Below, in pieces: positions 8,696 through 17,211 of a stretch of DNA of 64,000 nt (within the stretch, counting starts at the first letter, position 1; each line of letters begins with the position of its first letter). The position numbers and the translations under genes are program-made. The notes under the pieces are model-generated. The model had not been told where the DNA came from and made no database searches. It was given only the letters and a program-made list of their open reading frames with translations. Origin of the DNA: an uncultured Draconibacterium sp. (GTDB lineage Bacteria; Bacteroidota; Bacteroidia; Bacteroidales; Prolixibacteraceae); the NCBI RefSeq assembly GCF_963675065.1, contig NZ_OY775905.1, positions 1,190,501 to 1,254,500 on the forward strand, written 5' to 3'.

Positions 8696-9613
8696 TTAAT
8701 CAATCGTAATCTCCTTTTGTATTCTCAGGCTGCCCAACCAAATTTGGCCATTGTCTTGAATAATATCTTCTTCATCCACCTGAAAACCTAGCCCGGGAAA
8801 CTCGAAAGTGGCTTTGTATTGCCCCGATGGTACAACTTCAAAATTGTTATACGTAATTGTAATTACTTTGCTCTGATTACCATTAATAACCGACAACCAA
8901 TCTAGATTCCAGCTATTCCAGGGATCGGCCGAAACAGTTTCAATTTTATGCTCATACATCTCGTAGGTGCTGAAATTCCGGATGTATAATCCATTTGTAA
9001 AATAGTGAAACAGGCCAATTCCTGTTTTTTCAGGATCGATATAATAGTAATTGAAATCGTCGTTATTTTTTAGCAGCAGCTTAACGGTAACGTTCGTTGA
9101 AGATACATACTCAACTGAAGTAATTTCACAACTCAACCCGGCATGAAACTGATTGTACTTTTTTAGTACATCAACAATTCGTTCATCTTTGCGAGGGTCA
9201 GGGACAAAATTACCCAAGGTATCAAGGTAGGGCATAAATCCAATCGGTACGATATTGTCGCTATAAAAAGAAGGAAGTGTTCCAATCATCGGACCGAAAG
9301 GCATCGACGACGAATAACCCGGCCAGGTTTCACCACTGTACATTTCCTCTCCATTTGCAAAAACTGTAAATTCTCCAAGGTTTTCAAAATCCTCAGCAAA
9401 CGACTTATCATCTTTTAAATAAATCAGATGAGCGGAATAATCGTAGTATTCAAAATCATTATGATTCAAAACAACTTCGCCGTTTGATGTAATACAAAAT
9501 CCATCGGTAAGATTTTCTTTGTTTTCAATATCGTCTTCTTTGTCGCAACCTGCAACAAAGAATAACATCAACAGAAAAAATAAGGAAGTGCAATTTGTGG
9601 CTATAGTTTTCAT
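8696..9613 (-). CDS. Hypothetical lipoprotein A (shares leader with neighbour)
   Basis: This 305-residue protein has a lipoprotein signal (MKTIATNCTSLFFLLMLFF then VAGC, lipid Cys near residue 23). The mature part is rich in Asp, Asn and aromatic residues and has no motif I can name. It is likely lipid-anchored in the envelope. The first 28 residues are nearly identical to those of the next gene upstream, while the rest is unrelated, suggesting a duplication or leader exchange. The stop coincides with the end of the dispersed intergenic repeat. Function unknown. Confidence 0.75.
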   Translation of the reverse strand: MKTIATNCTSLFFLLMLFFVAGCDKEDDIENKENLTDGFCITSNGEVVLNHNDFEYYDYSAHLIYLKDDKSFAEDFENLGEFTVFANGEEMYSGETWPGYSSSMPFGPMIGTLPSFYSDNIVPIGFMPYLDTLGNFVPDPRKDERIVDVLKKYNQFHAGLSCEITSVEYVSSTNVTVKLLLKNNDDFNYYYIDPEKTGIGLFHYFTNGLYIRNFSTYEMYEHKIETVSADPWNSWNLDWLSVINGNQSKVITITYNNFEVVPSGQYKATFEFPGLGFQVDEEDIIQDNGQIWLGSLRIQKEITID

Positions 9614-9628
9614 TTGGAAGTGGCTTAA

Positions 9629-10675
9629 TTATTTATATTCAAATTTTTGCAAGTAAATCATTGTCTTTTCATCTGTCATTGTCTCAATTAAACCATCGGA
9701 GTTTAATGTCCATGAATATTCATAAAAATTAAGTGGTACAGAAAAATCGTCCCCTTCATAAGGATAAGCTTTTTCTGTCTTAAAAACATTCGTAAAATGA
9801 GGTTTATAATCTATTCGTAATATAGCAATCGACTTAATTAAACTTAACGGATTCATTATCGAATAATCATAGTCGAGGTATTCCACGAACGTTCCGCCAT
9901 TTGAGGATGCAGCTATAATATTCCCAGTTTCATCATAACTCAAATATATATCACCATTTCGGTTATAACTCTCCAGCCTCATTGAGCTATCAAAATTAAA
10001 CTCACCAATAAAATCATCATTTTTATTATATACTCTGGCCGTATTCCCATCCCACTCCACGCTCATAAAAGTCACATTTCCTCGCATCTCTTTTACTATT
10101 CTTCCATTTTCGTCATACTCAAAAAAATGTATGTGATTATATTGGGGATTGTCGTAATTCGTAAACTTCTCAGCCAAAACTCTGCCATCCTCAATTGCGT
10201 ATTCTTGTTTAATAATGGTGTCAGTTAAATCATCCTCATGTAAAACTGTGTAGGTAAAATTATAGTCAAATGTTTGACTTTGCGAGTTATCTATACCCAG
10301 ATCAATAAAAACAACCGAGCAACTATCTTCTTTCACTGTGAATTCGCCCATATACTCCGCGCTCTCCGAACAAGTTAATTTTGCAGTAAACTCATAGTCG
10401 CCCTCCGGTTTTTCAATAACCAGAACAAATTCATTGTTTCCGAAACCGCAATCAACATTCTCACTTTCCTGTGTAACCGGCTTTTCAATGATCCCTTCCA
10501 ACGATCCGTCAATGTATATCTCAACATCAAATGGGCCGCAATTCAACATCGCCTGGGCATTGGTATAAAACAACACATTACCTGCGTTCTCATTTTCATT
10601 TTTGTTACACCCTGCAACAACGAATAACACCAACAGAAAAAACAAGGTTGTGAAGTTTGTGGCTATTGTTTTCAT
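9629..10675 (-). CDS. Hypothetical lipoprotein B with YD-type repeats
   Basis: This 348-residue protein has a lipoprotein signal peptide almost the same as that of lipoprotein A (MKTIATNFTTLFFLLVLFV then VAGC). The mature half starts with an Ig-like segment, followed by strand repeats of the type EYDENGRIVKEMRGN and LSYDETGNIIAASSNGG, which resemble single RHS/YD-repeat motifs found in many Bacteroidota surface proteins. It lies 15 bases upstream of lipoprotein A and is probably co-transcribed with it. No enzymatic motif is visible; function unknown. Confidence 0.75.
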   Translation of the reverse strand: MKTIATNFTTLFFLLVLFVVAGCNKNENENAGNVLFYTNAQAMLNCGPFDVEIYIDGSLEGIIEKPVTQESENVDCGFGNNEFVLVIEKPEGDYEFTAKLTCSESAEYMGEFTVKEDSCSVVFIDLGIDNSQSQTFDYNFTYTVLHEDDLTDTIIKQEYAIEDGRVLAEKFTNYDNPQYNHIHFFEYDENGRIVKEMRGNVTFMSVEWDGNTARVYNKNDDFIGEFNFDSSMRLESYNRNGDIYLSYDETGNIIAASSNGGTFVEYLDYDYSIMNPLSLIKSIAILRIDYKPHFTNVFKTEKAYPYEGDDFSVPLNFYEYSWTLNSDGLIETMTDEKTMIYLQKFEYK

Positions 10676-11057
10676 TTGGTAGTGGTTTAATATGTTTTGA
10701 ACATTAGATGATTAAAAGTAGAAAATGGTTGCGTTAAAGTAGAGTTGTGGACTTATGTTTAGCAACAGGATAAATTGTCACTGGTCACTAGGTCACTGGT
10801 CATTTGAAAACCTGAACCATTGGCTAATGACTAGTGACTTTCTCTTTCCCACTCGTACCCCAAATTCCCCCACTCAGCAATTCTTTTTTTCAGAAGAACA
10901 GTGTTTGCTACATCTTTGAACAAGCAAAAATAAATTCATGAAAACAATCTTTCTTTGATCTGATTATTGAGATTAGAGGTGGCCGGTTGTAATTAGCCGG
11001 CTACCTTACAAAGTGTTTCTCAGAAACAGTTTTTTATTATCTTCATAAACGAAAACC
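10676..11057. other. Intergenic gap with divergent promoters and heptad repeat
   Basis: This 382-base gap separates two divergent transcription units. It holds the inverted 7-base-phased repeat listed separately and otherwise AT-rich sequence. I could not find a convincing TAnnTTTG box for either side. Confidence 0.5.
10777..10838. repeat. Heptad-phased intergenic repeat 2 (GTCACTg words, inverted copy)
   Basis: The words GTCACTG (10777), GTCACTA (10784), GTCACTG (10792) and GTCATTT (10799) run in 7-base phase with one extra base. At 10825-10838 the complementary words TAATGAC and TAGTGAC follow, so the two sides can pair as a hairpin. It sits between divergent genes and codes for nothing evident. 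Confidence 0.7.
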
Positions 11058-12116
11058 ATGGTGAACTTTAAGCTAAATAAACAAACGAAAAAACAAGTGC
11101 TCAGGCATCTGGCCATCCTGGCGGGCGCCGTGGCTATCAGCATTGTTTTTAGCCTGGTGCTTATGCAACGCATCTTGCACCCGGGTATCTGGAACATGCT
11201 ACTTTTAACCTTTATCCAGCTGGAGTTGTTTATATACCTTGGCAACCGTTTTTTCAAGTCGGTAAATCCCGATTCTGCCGGGGCTGTAAAGAAAACCATT
11301 ATCCGGTTGGTTCTCTTTTACTTTGTGGTGCTACTTATTGCTTCGGCATTGTTTCTGGCACTTTTCACCTGGCATTTTTGGCGCTCGGGGGCTTCGTTTT
11401 CGGAGTTTATTCCCAGTCTTTTACATTCCGAATTGCATTCGTTTTTTACTGCTGCCGGAATTGGTTTTGCCCTGGGTGCGCTCTTCTTTTTCTACACCCA
11501 ATGGGCCGACACCGTAAAACGTATGCAGAAACTCAGGGAAGAGAAGCTTATTTTTCAGTATGAGACATTAAAAACGCAGGTGAATCCTCATTTTCTTTTC
11601 AACAGTTTAAACACGCTGTCGTCGCTGGTAAACTCCGATCCCACGTTGTCGGATAAATTTATTCATAAGCTTTCGGCCGTGTACCGTTATGTGCTCGAGA
11701 ACCAGGAGAAAGATCTTGTGCCGCTGGCCGCCGAAATGGAATTTGTAAAAGACTTCTTTTACCTGCAAAAAATTCGCGACGGCGAGAAAATAGAGCTAAA
11801 GATCGATTTTGAGGAATCAAGCGTAGCGAAGATTATCCCGGTGTCGTTACAAATGCTGGTCGAGAACGCGATAAAACACAACGTTGCCACGCGTAAAGAG
11901 CCACTGCTGATCACCATTCATTTTGAAGGAATGGACAAACTGGTAGTGCGTAACGACCTGCGCCAACGGATGCAACTGGCCGCCTCATCGAAAATCGGCT
12001 TAAAAAACCTCAACGAACGTTGTAGGCTCATCCTGAACCGCGAAGTAGAAACGCAGGAAACTGCTGATGAATTTATAGTGAAAGTGCCATTAAAACTGAA
12101 CGATCAAAGCAAATGA
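11058..12116 (+). CDS. LytS/YehU-type sensor histidine kinase
   Basis: This 352-residue sensor kinase has about four membrane helices in residues 15-150 and a cytoplasmic His_kinase (PF06580) domain. The phospho-acceptor region reads QVNPHFLFNSLNTLSSL (His near residue 178), followed by a short HATPase with LQMLVENAIKHN. Lack of a large periplasmic domain is typical for this family. The stop overlaps the ATG of the LytTR regulator by four bases (ATGA), so the two form one cognate pair. The signal is unknown; relatives sense membrane state or metabolites. Confidence 0.93.
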   Translation: MVNFKLNKQTKKQVLRHLAILAGAVAISIVFSLVLMQRILHPGIWNMLLLTFIQLELFIYLGNRFFKSVNPDSAGAVKKTIIRLVLFYFVVLLIASALFLALFTWHFWRSGASFSEFIPSLLHSELHSFFTAAGIGFALGALFFFYTQWADTVKRMQKLREEKLIFQYETLKTQVNPHFLFNSLNTLSSLVNSDPTLSDKFIHKLSAVYRYVLENQEKDLVPLAAEMEFVKDFFYLQKIRDGEKIELKIDFEESSVAKIIPVSLQMLVENAIKHNVATRKEPLLITIHFEGMDKLVVRNDLRQRMQLAASSKIGLKNLNERCRLILNREVETQETADEFIVKVPLKLNDQSK

Positions 12117-12865
12117 AGGTAGTAATTGTAGAAGACGAGCACCTTGCTGCTGAAAAACTGATGCAGCAGTTATACTCCATCGCCCCGGAAGCGGAAGTGC
12201 TTGCGGTGTTGGAATCGGTGGAAGAATCGGTGAACTGGTTTTCCGGACACCCTGCTCCCGACTTGGTTTTTATGGACATTCAACTTGACGATGGTCTTTC
12301 GTTCGAAGTTTTTGATGAACTGGAAATTAAAGCCCCGATAATTTTCACCACTGCTTTTGACGAGTACGCCATCCGCGCGTTTAAAGTAAACAGCGTTGAT
12401 TATCTGCTAAAGCCGATTGAGCTGGAAGCATTGCGTTCGGCTTTGAGAAAATATAAGGAGCGGTACAATCAGCACCAACTACCTGAAGACAAGGTAGCTA
12501 AAGTGATCGAACAGCTGTCGAGAACTTACAAGTCGCGGTTCTTTATTAAAATCGGCAACCGTTTTCAGTCTATCCAGGTGAGTAAAATCTGTTGCTTTTT
12601 TGTGCAGGAACGCAGCACTTTTATTAAAACCATGGAAGGAAAAACCTACGACCTTGATTTTTCGCTCGATCAGCTACAAAAAATGGTCGATCCTGATCAG
12701 TTTTTCCGCATCAGCCGTAATTACCTGATAAACATTAACTGCATTAACGAAATTGTGGGTTACTCCTCCACCCGACTAAAACTAAAACTGGCTGCCGAGC
12801 TGGGCGAAGATGTTATTGTTAGCCGCGATAAGGTTTCGGGTTTTAAACGATGGATGGATAAGTGA
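12113..12865 (+). CDS. LytTR-family response regulator
   Basis: This 250-residue regulator has an N-terminal receiver domain (acidic pair DE near residue 8, phospho-accepting Asp near 54 in FMDIQLDDG, Thr in FTTAFDEYA, Lys in LLKPIE) and a C-terminal LytTR DNA-binding domain (residues ~145-250; RNYLININCINEIVGY, IVSRDKVSGFKRWMD). LytTR domains bind pairs of short direct repeats upstream of targets. It overlaps the kinase gene by four bases and is translationally coupled to it. Its targets are not evident in this window. Confidence 0.94.
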   Translation: MKVVIVEDEHLAAEKLMQQLYSIAPEAEVLAVLESVEESVNWFSGHPAPDLVFMDIQLDDGLSFEVFDELEIKAPIIFTTAFDEYAIRAFKVNSVDYLLKPIELEALRSALRKYKERYNQHQLPEDKVAKVIEQLSRTYKSRFFIKIGNRFQSIQVSKICCFFVQERSTFIKTMEGKTYDLDFSLDQLQKMVDPDQFFRISRNYLININCINEIVGYSSTRLKLKLAAELGEDVIVSRDKVSGFKRWMDK

Positions 12866-12876
12866 GGTAAGAGTTG

Positions 12877-12942
12877 GAAGCTTGAATACAGAAGCTCGAA
12901 GACCAAACTTCCGTCTTCGGACTCCGGTCTTCCACCTTCCAC
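12877..12942. repeat. Heptad-phased intergenic repeat 3 (GAAGnnn then CTTCcnn)
   Basis: Four 7-base words gaagctt, gaataca, gaagctc, gaagacc (12877-12904) are followed by five complementary-sense words cttccgt, cttcgga, ctccggt, cttccac, cttccac (12908-12942). The arrangement is inverted, so the region can fold on itself. It lies between convergent genes. Confidence 0.7.
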
Positions 12943-12943
12943 A

Positions 12944-12972
12944 AATAAAAAAGGAGCCATCGCTGACTCCTT
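12944..12972 (-). terminator. Terminator after osmC (possibly bidirectional)
   Basis: AAGGAG and CTCCTT form a short stem around a 10-base loop (12951-12972). On the minus strand it is followed by CTCCTTTTTTATTT, which suits osmC termination. Confidence 0.7.
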
Positions 12973-12997
12973 CTCTATGCAATTATAACTTTATTTT

Positions 12998-13423
12998 TTA
13001 AGCCAATTTTGCGTCTAATTCAATTTCGGCAGTACCACCGGCATACAAACGCGAAATTGGGCATTTTGCTTTAGCAGCTGCTGAAAGTTCGGCAAATTTT
13101 TCTTGCGACAAACCTTCGCATTTTGTTACGTTGGTTAATTTTATGTTGGTAATGGCCGGTCCGCCATCTACCTCACCAAGTGTAACTGCTGCCTCTGTTT
13201 CAACACTTTCGGGTGTTAATCCTTCTCCGCTGATTAAGGCTGCCAAAAACATCGAATAACAACCTGAATGTGCTGCACCTACCAGTTCTTCGGGGTTAGT
13301 TCCTTTTCCATTCTCGAAACGAGATGCAAAAGTAAATGGCCCGCTGTAACCGGTGATGTTCATATTTCCTTTTCCCTCTTTAAGAGTTCCGTTCCAAACT
13401 GAGTTTACTTTTCTTACTGACAT
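12998..13423 (-). CDS. osmC: OsmC-family peroxiredoxin
   Basis: OsmC reduces organic hydroperoxides using two conserved cysteines. This 141-residue protein has both: Cys55 in AAHSGCYSM and Cys121 in AKCPISRL, with the family block GTNPEELVGAAH. Length and motif order match E. coli OsmC (143 residues). It lies 26 bases downstream of the peroxiredoxin gene on the same strand, so the two peroxide-detoxifying enzymes are probably one transcription unit driven from the promoter at 14010-14041. It ends in a hairpin terminator. Confidence 0.94.
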   Translation of the reverse strand: MSVRKVNSVWNGTLKEGKGNMNITGYSGPFTFASRFENGKGTNPEELVGAAHSGCYSMFLAALISGEGLTPESVETEAAVTLGEVDGGPAITNIKLTNVTKCEGLSQEKFAELSAAAKAKCPISRLYAGGTAEIELDAKLA

Positions 13424-13449
13424 AATTTCAAGATTTAAAATTTTTTCGA

Positions 13450-13974
13450 CTAAAGTGTATTATCGCCAGGGTGCCAGTTACATCCTGTTAAACCAGGATT
13501 CTGAGTAGCCTCCAAAGCTCTTAATACTTCGGCAACGTTACGGCCGGTAGCATCGTTATTGCAGTTTACCCATTGGATTTTTCCTTCAGGATCAACAATA
13601 AATGTAGCACGGTAAGCAACGCTTCCAGGTTGTAAGATACCCAATTTTTTAGACAATGACTTCGAAGTATCCTCGATTAACGGATAAGTAAGATTCGCTA
13701 AACGAGGGTCGTTCGATTTCCATGCCAGGTGAACCTCGGCAGTATCAGTTGATACACCATATAACTCAGCATTTAACTCTTCAAATTTTGCATGGTTGTT
13801 ATTAAACTCCACAATTTCGGTTGGGCAAACAAAAGTAAAATCTTTTGGATAAAAGTAGATTACCATCCACTTGCCTGCTTTTTTATGATCTTCTGATGTT
13901 ACTTCTCCGAATTGATTGTCTGCTAATACTGCAGTTTTTTTAAACTTTGGGAACTTATCTCCTACTGATTTCAT
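13450..13974 (-). CDS. AhpC/TSA-family peroxiredoxin
   Basis: This 174-residue thiol peroxidase reduces H2O2, alkyl hydroperoxides or peroxynitrite. The peroxidatic cysteine is Cys50 in FVCPTEIVEF. A C-terminal Cys165 in GCNWHPGDNTL is in the position of the resolving cysteine. No AhpF is nearby, so the reductant is likely thioredoxin or another system. It has its own well-formed promoter and is followed closely by osmC, giving a small oxidative-stress operon. Confidence 0.94.
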   Translation of the reverse strand: MKSVGDKFPKFKKTAVLADNQFGEVTSEDHKKAGKWMVIYFYPKDFTFVCPTEIVEFNNNHAKFEELNAELYGVSTDTAEVHLAWKSNDPRLANLTYPLIEDTSKSLSKKLGILQPGSVAYRATFIVDPEGKIQWVNCNNDATGRNVAEVLRALEATQNPGLTGCNWHPGDNTL

Positions 13975-14009
13975 GATTTTTTCGTTTTTATTTTTTTAAA
14001 GATTACGTG

Positions 14010-14041
14010 CAAATGTAAATTGAAATACCGCTCGTGTCAAA
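14010..14041 (-). promoter_or_regulatory. Promoter of the peroxiredoxin-osmC operon
   Basis: On the minus strand, TACATTTG (14017-14010) matches the -7 consensus TAnnTTTG. An ATTTG stretch about 20 bases upstream (14041-14037) fits the -33 TTTG element. It lies 36 bases ahead of the start codon. Confidence 0.7.
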
Positions 14042-14299
14042 TTGATTTTTTTTAAGCCAAATAGACAAAAGCTATACAACTAACAGTAACCCCCTGATGT
14101 TGAAGATTGTTCACTGCCGGGAATTAAAAGCATCACTTCGTTGGAAGCCGTTCAATTTCCATTTTTCTGCTTGTTTCTCAACATTCTTTATTGAAAAGCA
14201 CTTAACTATCGCTATATTTAACCGTTTTTTGAATAATTTTCAAGAATATTTAATACCTATCCGATTAAAACTAGTATTGTTATGGAGGAAAAATCAAAA

Positions 14300-15790
14300 A
14301 TGACATCTGTATCAAGAAGAGCATTTCTTGGTACAACAGCAGCTGCGGCTGCAGGATTTACAATTGTTCCGCGCCACGCAGTAGCAGGGCTTGGTCATAA
14401 AGCACCAAGTGACAAATTAAACATTGCCGGCGTTGGTGTAGGAGGTATGGGGTTTGCTAACTTAAAAAACCTGGAGTCTGAAAACATCATTGGTTTGTGT
14501 GATGTTGACTGGAAGTACTCAGCACCTGTATTTGAAAGATACTCGGGCGCCAAGAAGTACAAAGACTGGCGGAAAATGTATGACGAGCTGGGAGACAGCA
14601 TTGATGGTGTAGTTGTTGCAACTGCCGACCACACACACGCCATTGTTGCAGCTCATGCCATTACTATGGGTAAGCACGTTTATGTGCAAAAGCCATTAAC
14701 TCACTCAGTTTACGAATCTCGCTTACTTACCAAACTGGCCGACAAATACCAAGTGGCCACATCAATGGGTAACCAGGGTTCTTCGGGCGAAGGTGTAAAC
14801 CTTACCACAGAATGGTTGGCTAACGGCGAAATTGGTGAAGTAACAAAAGTGGAAGCATTTACCGACCGTCCTATCTGGCCTCAGGGTTTAAACACTCCTG
14901 AAAGAGGCGACTGGGTTCCTGAGACATTGGATTGGGATCTGTTTACCGGTCCTGCAAAAATGCGTCCTTACAACCAGGTTTACCACCCATGGAACTGGCG
15001 TGGCTGGTGGGATTATGGTACTGGTGCTCTTGGCGATATGGCTTGCCATATTCTTCACCCGGTATTTGTTGGGCTTGATTTAGGTTATCCTATTCATACT
15101 CAAGGAAACTCAACATTGTTGTTACAAGACTGTGCTCCTACTGCCCAGTCGGTAAAACTGACTTATCCTGAACGTAAGGCAAGTGCAGACAAACCATGGA
15201 AAGGCTTGAAGAAAAACACGCTTCCTCAAGTTGATGTACACTGGTACGATGGTGGAATTAAGCCAATGCTTCCTGAAGGATGGCCAGATGGTAAAAATCC
15301 GAACGACCAGGGTGGTGGTGTAATTTTCCACGGAACAAAAGACAAACTGATTTGCGGATGTTACGGTGTAAACCCATGGTTATTATCGGGTCGCACACCT
15401 GATTCTCCGAAATTCCGTCGCCGTGTAGAAACCAGCCACGAAATGGATTGGGTACGTGCATGTAAAGAAAGTGCAGCGGACCGTGTTCCAACTGCATCAG
15501 ACTTTAAAGAAGCTGGACCATTCAACGAAATGGTTGTAATGGGCGTTCTTGGAGTTCGTTTACAGTCGCTGAACAAAGAACTGGACTGGGATGGCGAAAA
15601 CATGCAATTCACTAACCTTAGCGATAGTGAAGAAATCAAAGTTGTTATTAAAGACGGTTTTGAAATTCATGATGGTCACCCAACGTTCCACAAAACGTGG
15701 ACTGATCCTGTTCCGGCAAAAGACTTTGCAGCTGAATTGATCAAGCATACTTACCGTAAGCCTTGGAGTTTACCTGATATGCCGGCATAA
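14300..15790 (+). CDS. Tat-exported Gfo/Idh/MocA-family oxidoreductase
   Basis: This protein of about 496 residues carries a twin-arginine signal (SRRAFLGTTAAAAAGF), so it is exported folded with its NAD(P) cofactor. The Rossmann fold starts with LNIAGVGVGGMG; the catalytic EKP-type motif reads YVQKPLTHS. The C-terminal half has the DMACHILHP stretch seen in large secreted family members from Bacteroidota and Planctomycetota. Substrates of such proteins are sugars or glycosides (for example nucleophile-independent glycosidases or dehydrogenases), but cannot be fixed here. The frame opens at 14282. The ATG at 14300 is preferred because a GGAGG tract at 14284 lies 11 bases before it. It ends in a strong terminator. 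Confidence 0.92.
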   Translation: MTSVSRRAFLGTTAAAAAGFTIVPRHAVAGLGHKAPSDKLNIAGVGVGGMGFANLKNLESENIIGLCDVDWKYSAPVFERYSGAKKYKDWRKMYDELGDSIDGVVVATADHTHAIVAAHAITMGKHVYVQKPLTHSVYESRLLTKLADKYQVATSMGNQGSSGEGVNLTTEWLANGEIGEVTKVEAFTDRPIWPQGLNTPERGDWVPETLDWDLFTGPAKMRPYNQVYHPWNWRGWWDYGTGALGDMACHILHPVFVGLDLGYPIHTQGNSTLLLQDCAPTAQSVKLTYPERKASADKPWKGLKKNTLPQVDVHWYDGGIKPMLPEGWPDGKNPNDQGGGVIFHGTKDKLICGCYGVNPWLLSGRTPDSPKFRRRVETSHEMDWVRACKESAADRVPTASDFKEAGPFNEMVVMGVLGVRLQSLNKELDWDGENMQFTNLSDSEEIKVVIKDGFEIHDGHPTFHKTWTDPVPAKDFAAELIKHTYRKPWSLPDMPA

Positions 15791-15812
15791 ATTCAGTTTT
15801 AGAAGATATGAG

Positions 15813-15843
15813 AAAGGTGTCTGCGAGAGCAGACACCTTTTTG
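15813..15843 (+). terminator. Intrinsic terminator after Gfo/Idh/MocA gene
   Basis: A perfect 12-bp stem (AAAGGTGTCTGC / GCAGACACCTTT) closed by a GAGA loop is followed by T residues. It is one of the strongest terminators in the window. Confidence 0.95.
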
Positions 15844-15929
15844 TTTATCTAATTTTCAAGAAATGCTTGCGTATATTCGTTCAAATTCGTAAACTTGCAC
15901 CCCGAAAATCGTATATAAAATTACATTTT

Positions 15930-16010
<81 letters not shown>

Positions 16011-16020
16011 TTTCTGAAAC

Positions 16021-16059
16021 AGAGCAAGTTAGATAAATTTTCTTTCTTGCTCTTTTTTT
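16021..16059 (+). terminator. Island-borne terminator behind the tRNA
   Basis: AGAGCAAG (16021-16028) pairs with CTTGCTCT (16046-16053), followed by a run of T. It lies inside the island, so the integrated element supplies the tRNA with a new terminator. Confidence 0.8.
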
Positions 16060-16094
16060 ATGAGTTTAAATATAGTTTAAATCATTATCCAAAT

Positions 16095-17021
16095 TTAATC
16101 AAGTCTGAAACGATAAGAAATTGTTCCTTGCTGGAATGCCGGTGCATCCTGGTCGATATTGAATTTTGCTTTTAGCGCAGCTTGTTTTGCTTCGTCCCAG
16201 AATGCTTTATTGGCAATTGTTGTTCCTCTTGCTCCGGGCTCAGCAGATGTTACTTTCCCATTTTTATCGACAATAACTTTTACTACTACAATTCCGGCGT
16301 CGTTACCCGGGTAATCAGGTTTGGGCAAAGAAATTGCAGAACGCCCTCCAAGATCGAATGAAATACCTGCGCCCGTTCCCTGATTTCCACCCCCTCTGCC
16401 TGTTCCATCACTTCCTGAACCGCTATTTGCAAAAGCATTTTGTGTACGCGAATTAATTTCACTTAAACCATATTGTTTTTTATCGGTCTCCAATTGTGGT
16501 TCATCGCTGAGATATTCATCATTTACATAGCCAGATAATCCATCATATTCGACCCGACACCAATCATTAACGCTCTCAACTACTTTCAACTTAGTGTTTT
16601 GCGGTATAACATCGAATTTAACAAAGTCTACACCTGCACCAGCCCTCATATTCACATTGCTAACGGCATATTGAAACTTGATTGGTGATTCATTTTTTGC
16701 AACGAAAAAAGTTTTTCGTTTGAAAATCCCACTAATCCACCCTTCACCTTCTAAAGTATTTTGATTTACAATTTTTAGTGAAAGTATTCCTAACTCGCCA
16801 CCTACAGTAATAAAAATATTATTTTCTACTTCTTCGAACTTACCGTTCATTTGCATATCAAAATATACAAACTTACAATACGTACCTACAAACTCAAGCT
16901 CACTGACCAATCCCATTCCTTCCTCAGTCTCTTTAATTTTAAGAAAGCTACCTTTTAATTGTGCGTTACTTGAAATACAGATGAAAACAATTAAACTAAA
17001 TGTGATGAATGATTTTTTCAT
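16095..17021 (-). CDS. Secreted SH3-domain / TonB-C-terminal-like protein
   Basis: This 308-residue protein has a signal peptide (MKKSFITFSLIVFICISSNA). Residues ~115-170 form a bacterial SH3 domain (VNMRAGAGVDFVKFDVIPQ, then VNDWCRVEYDGLSGYVNDEYL). A low-complexity Gly/Ser linker (SGSGSDGTGRGGGNQGTGAG) leads to a C-terminal TonB-C/TonB-like fold (residues ~225-308; VVVKVIVDKNGKVTSAEPG). The combination suggests a periplasmic protein that binds peptidoglycan or a partner, but it lacks the N-terminal membrane helix and ExbB-coupling region of a working TonB. It is the cargo gene nearest the left end of the island and has a large palindromic structure just upstream. Confidence 0.8.
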   Translation of the reverse strand: MKKSFITFSLIVFICISSNAQLKGSFLKIKETEEGMGLVSELEFVGTYCKFVYFDMQMNGKFEEVENNIFITVGGELGILSLKIVNQNTLEGEGWISGIFKRKTFFVAKNESPIKFQYAVSNVNMRAGAGVDFVKFDVIPQNTKLKVVESVNDWCRVEYDGLSGYVNDEYLSDEPQLETDKKQYGLSEINSRTQNAFANSGSGSDGTGRGGGNQGTGAGISFDLGGRSAISLPKPDYPGNDAGIVVVKVIVDKNGKVTSAEPGARGTTIANKAFWDEAKQAALKAKFNIDQDAPAFQQGTISYRFRLD

Positions 17022-17038
17022 AATACCTACTTACAAAA

Positions 17039-17198
17039 AAAGCGTGAACCACGCCTTATCTGAAGTTAAGGTACCGCCAAGCACCTACGAGAACAAACAA
17101 GTGTAGCCCACGCCATAGCGTGAGCGTTCGCTTATTAACTCTTGTTCTCGTTTTAAAAATTGGCGGTTTTTAACTTCACAAGCTATAAGGCACGCTTT
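17039..17198. repeat. Large nested imperfect palindrome (160 bp)
   Basis: At least six paired arms nest inside one another: AAAGCGTG 17039-17046 with CACGCTTT 17191-17198; GCCTTAT 17053-17059 with ATAAGGC 17185-17191; GAAGTTAA 17062-17069 with TTAACTTC 17170-17177; ACCGCCAA 17073-17080 with TTGGCGGT 17160-17167; CGAGAACAA 17088-17096 with TTGTTCTCG 17142-17150; CACGC 17109-17113 with GCGTG 17118-17122. A further small hairpin AGCG-TT-CGCT follows at 17123-17132. Arms are separated by short unpaired spacers on both sides, giving a branched cruciform or RNA fold. It lies 17 bases ahead of the SH3/TonB-C start codon. Confidence 0.85.
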
Positions 17199-17211
17199 GT
17201 ATTTTTAATTT

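Noticed and set aside
8481..12942. CRISPR array in the regions with short phased repeats
   Set aside because: The period is 7 bases with degenerate words and no spacers; no cas genes are present.
14097..14303. 68-codon frame ahead of the Gfo/Idh/MocA gene
   Set aside because: It overlaps the start of a certain gene, has no recognisable protein features and lies in AT-rich upstream DNA.
17039..17198. Integron attC site
   Set aside because: Arms and spacers do not match the R/L box layout, and no integron integrase or gene cassette series is present.
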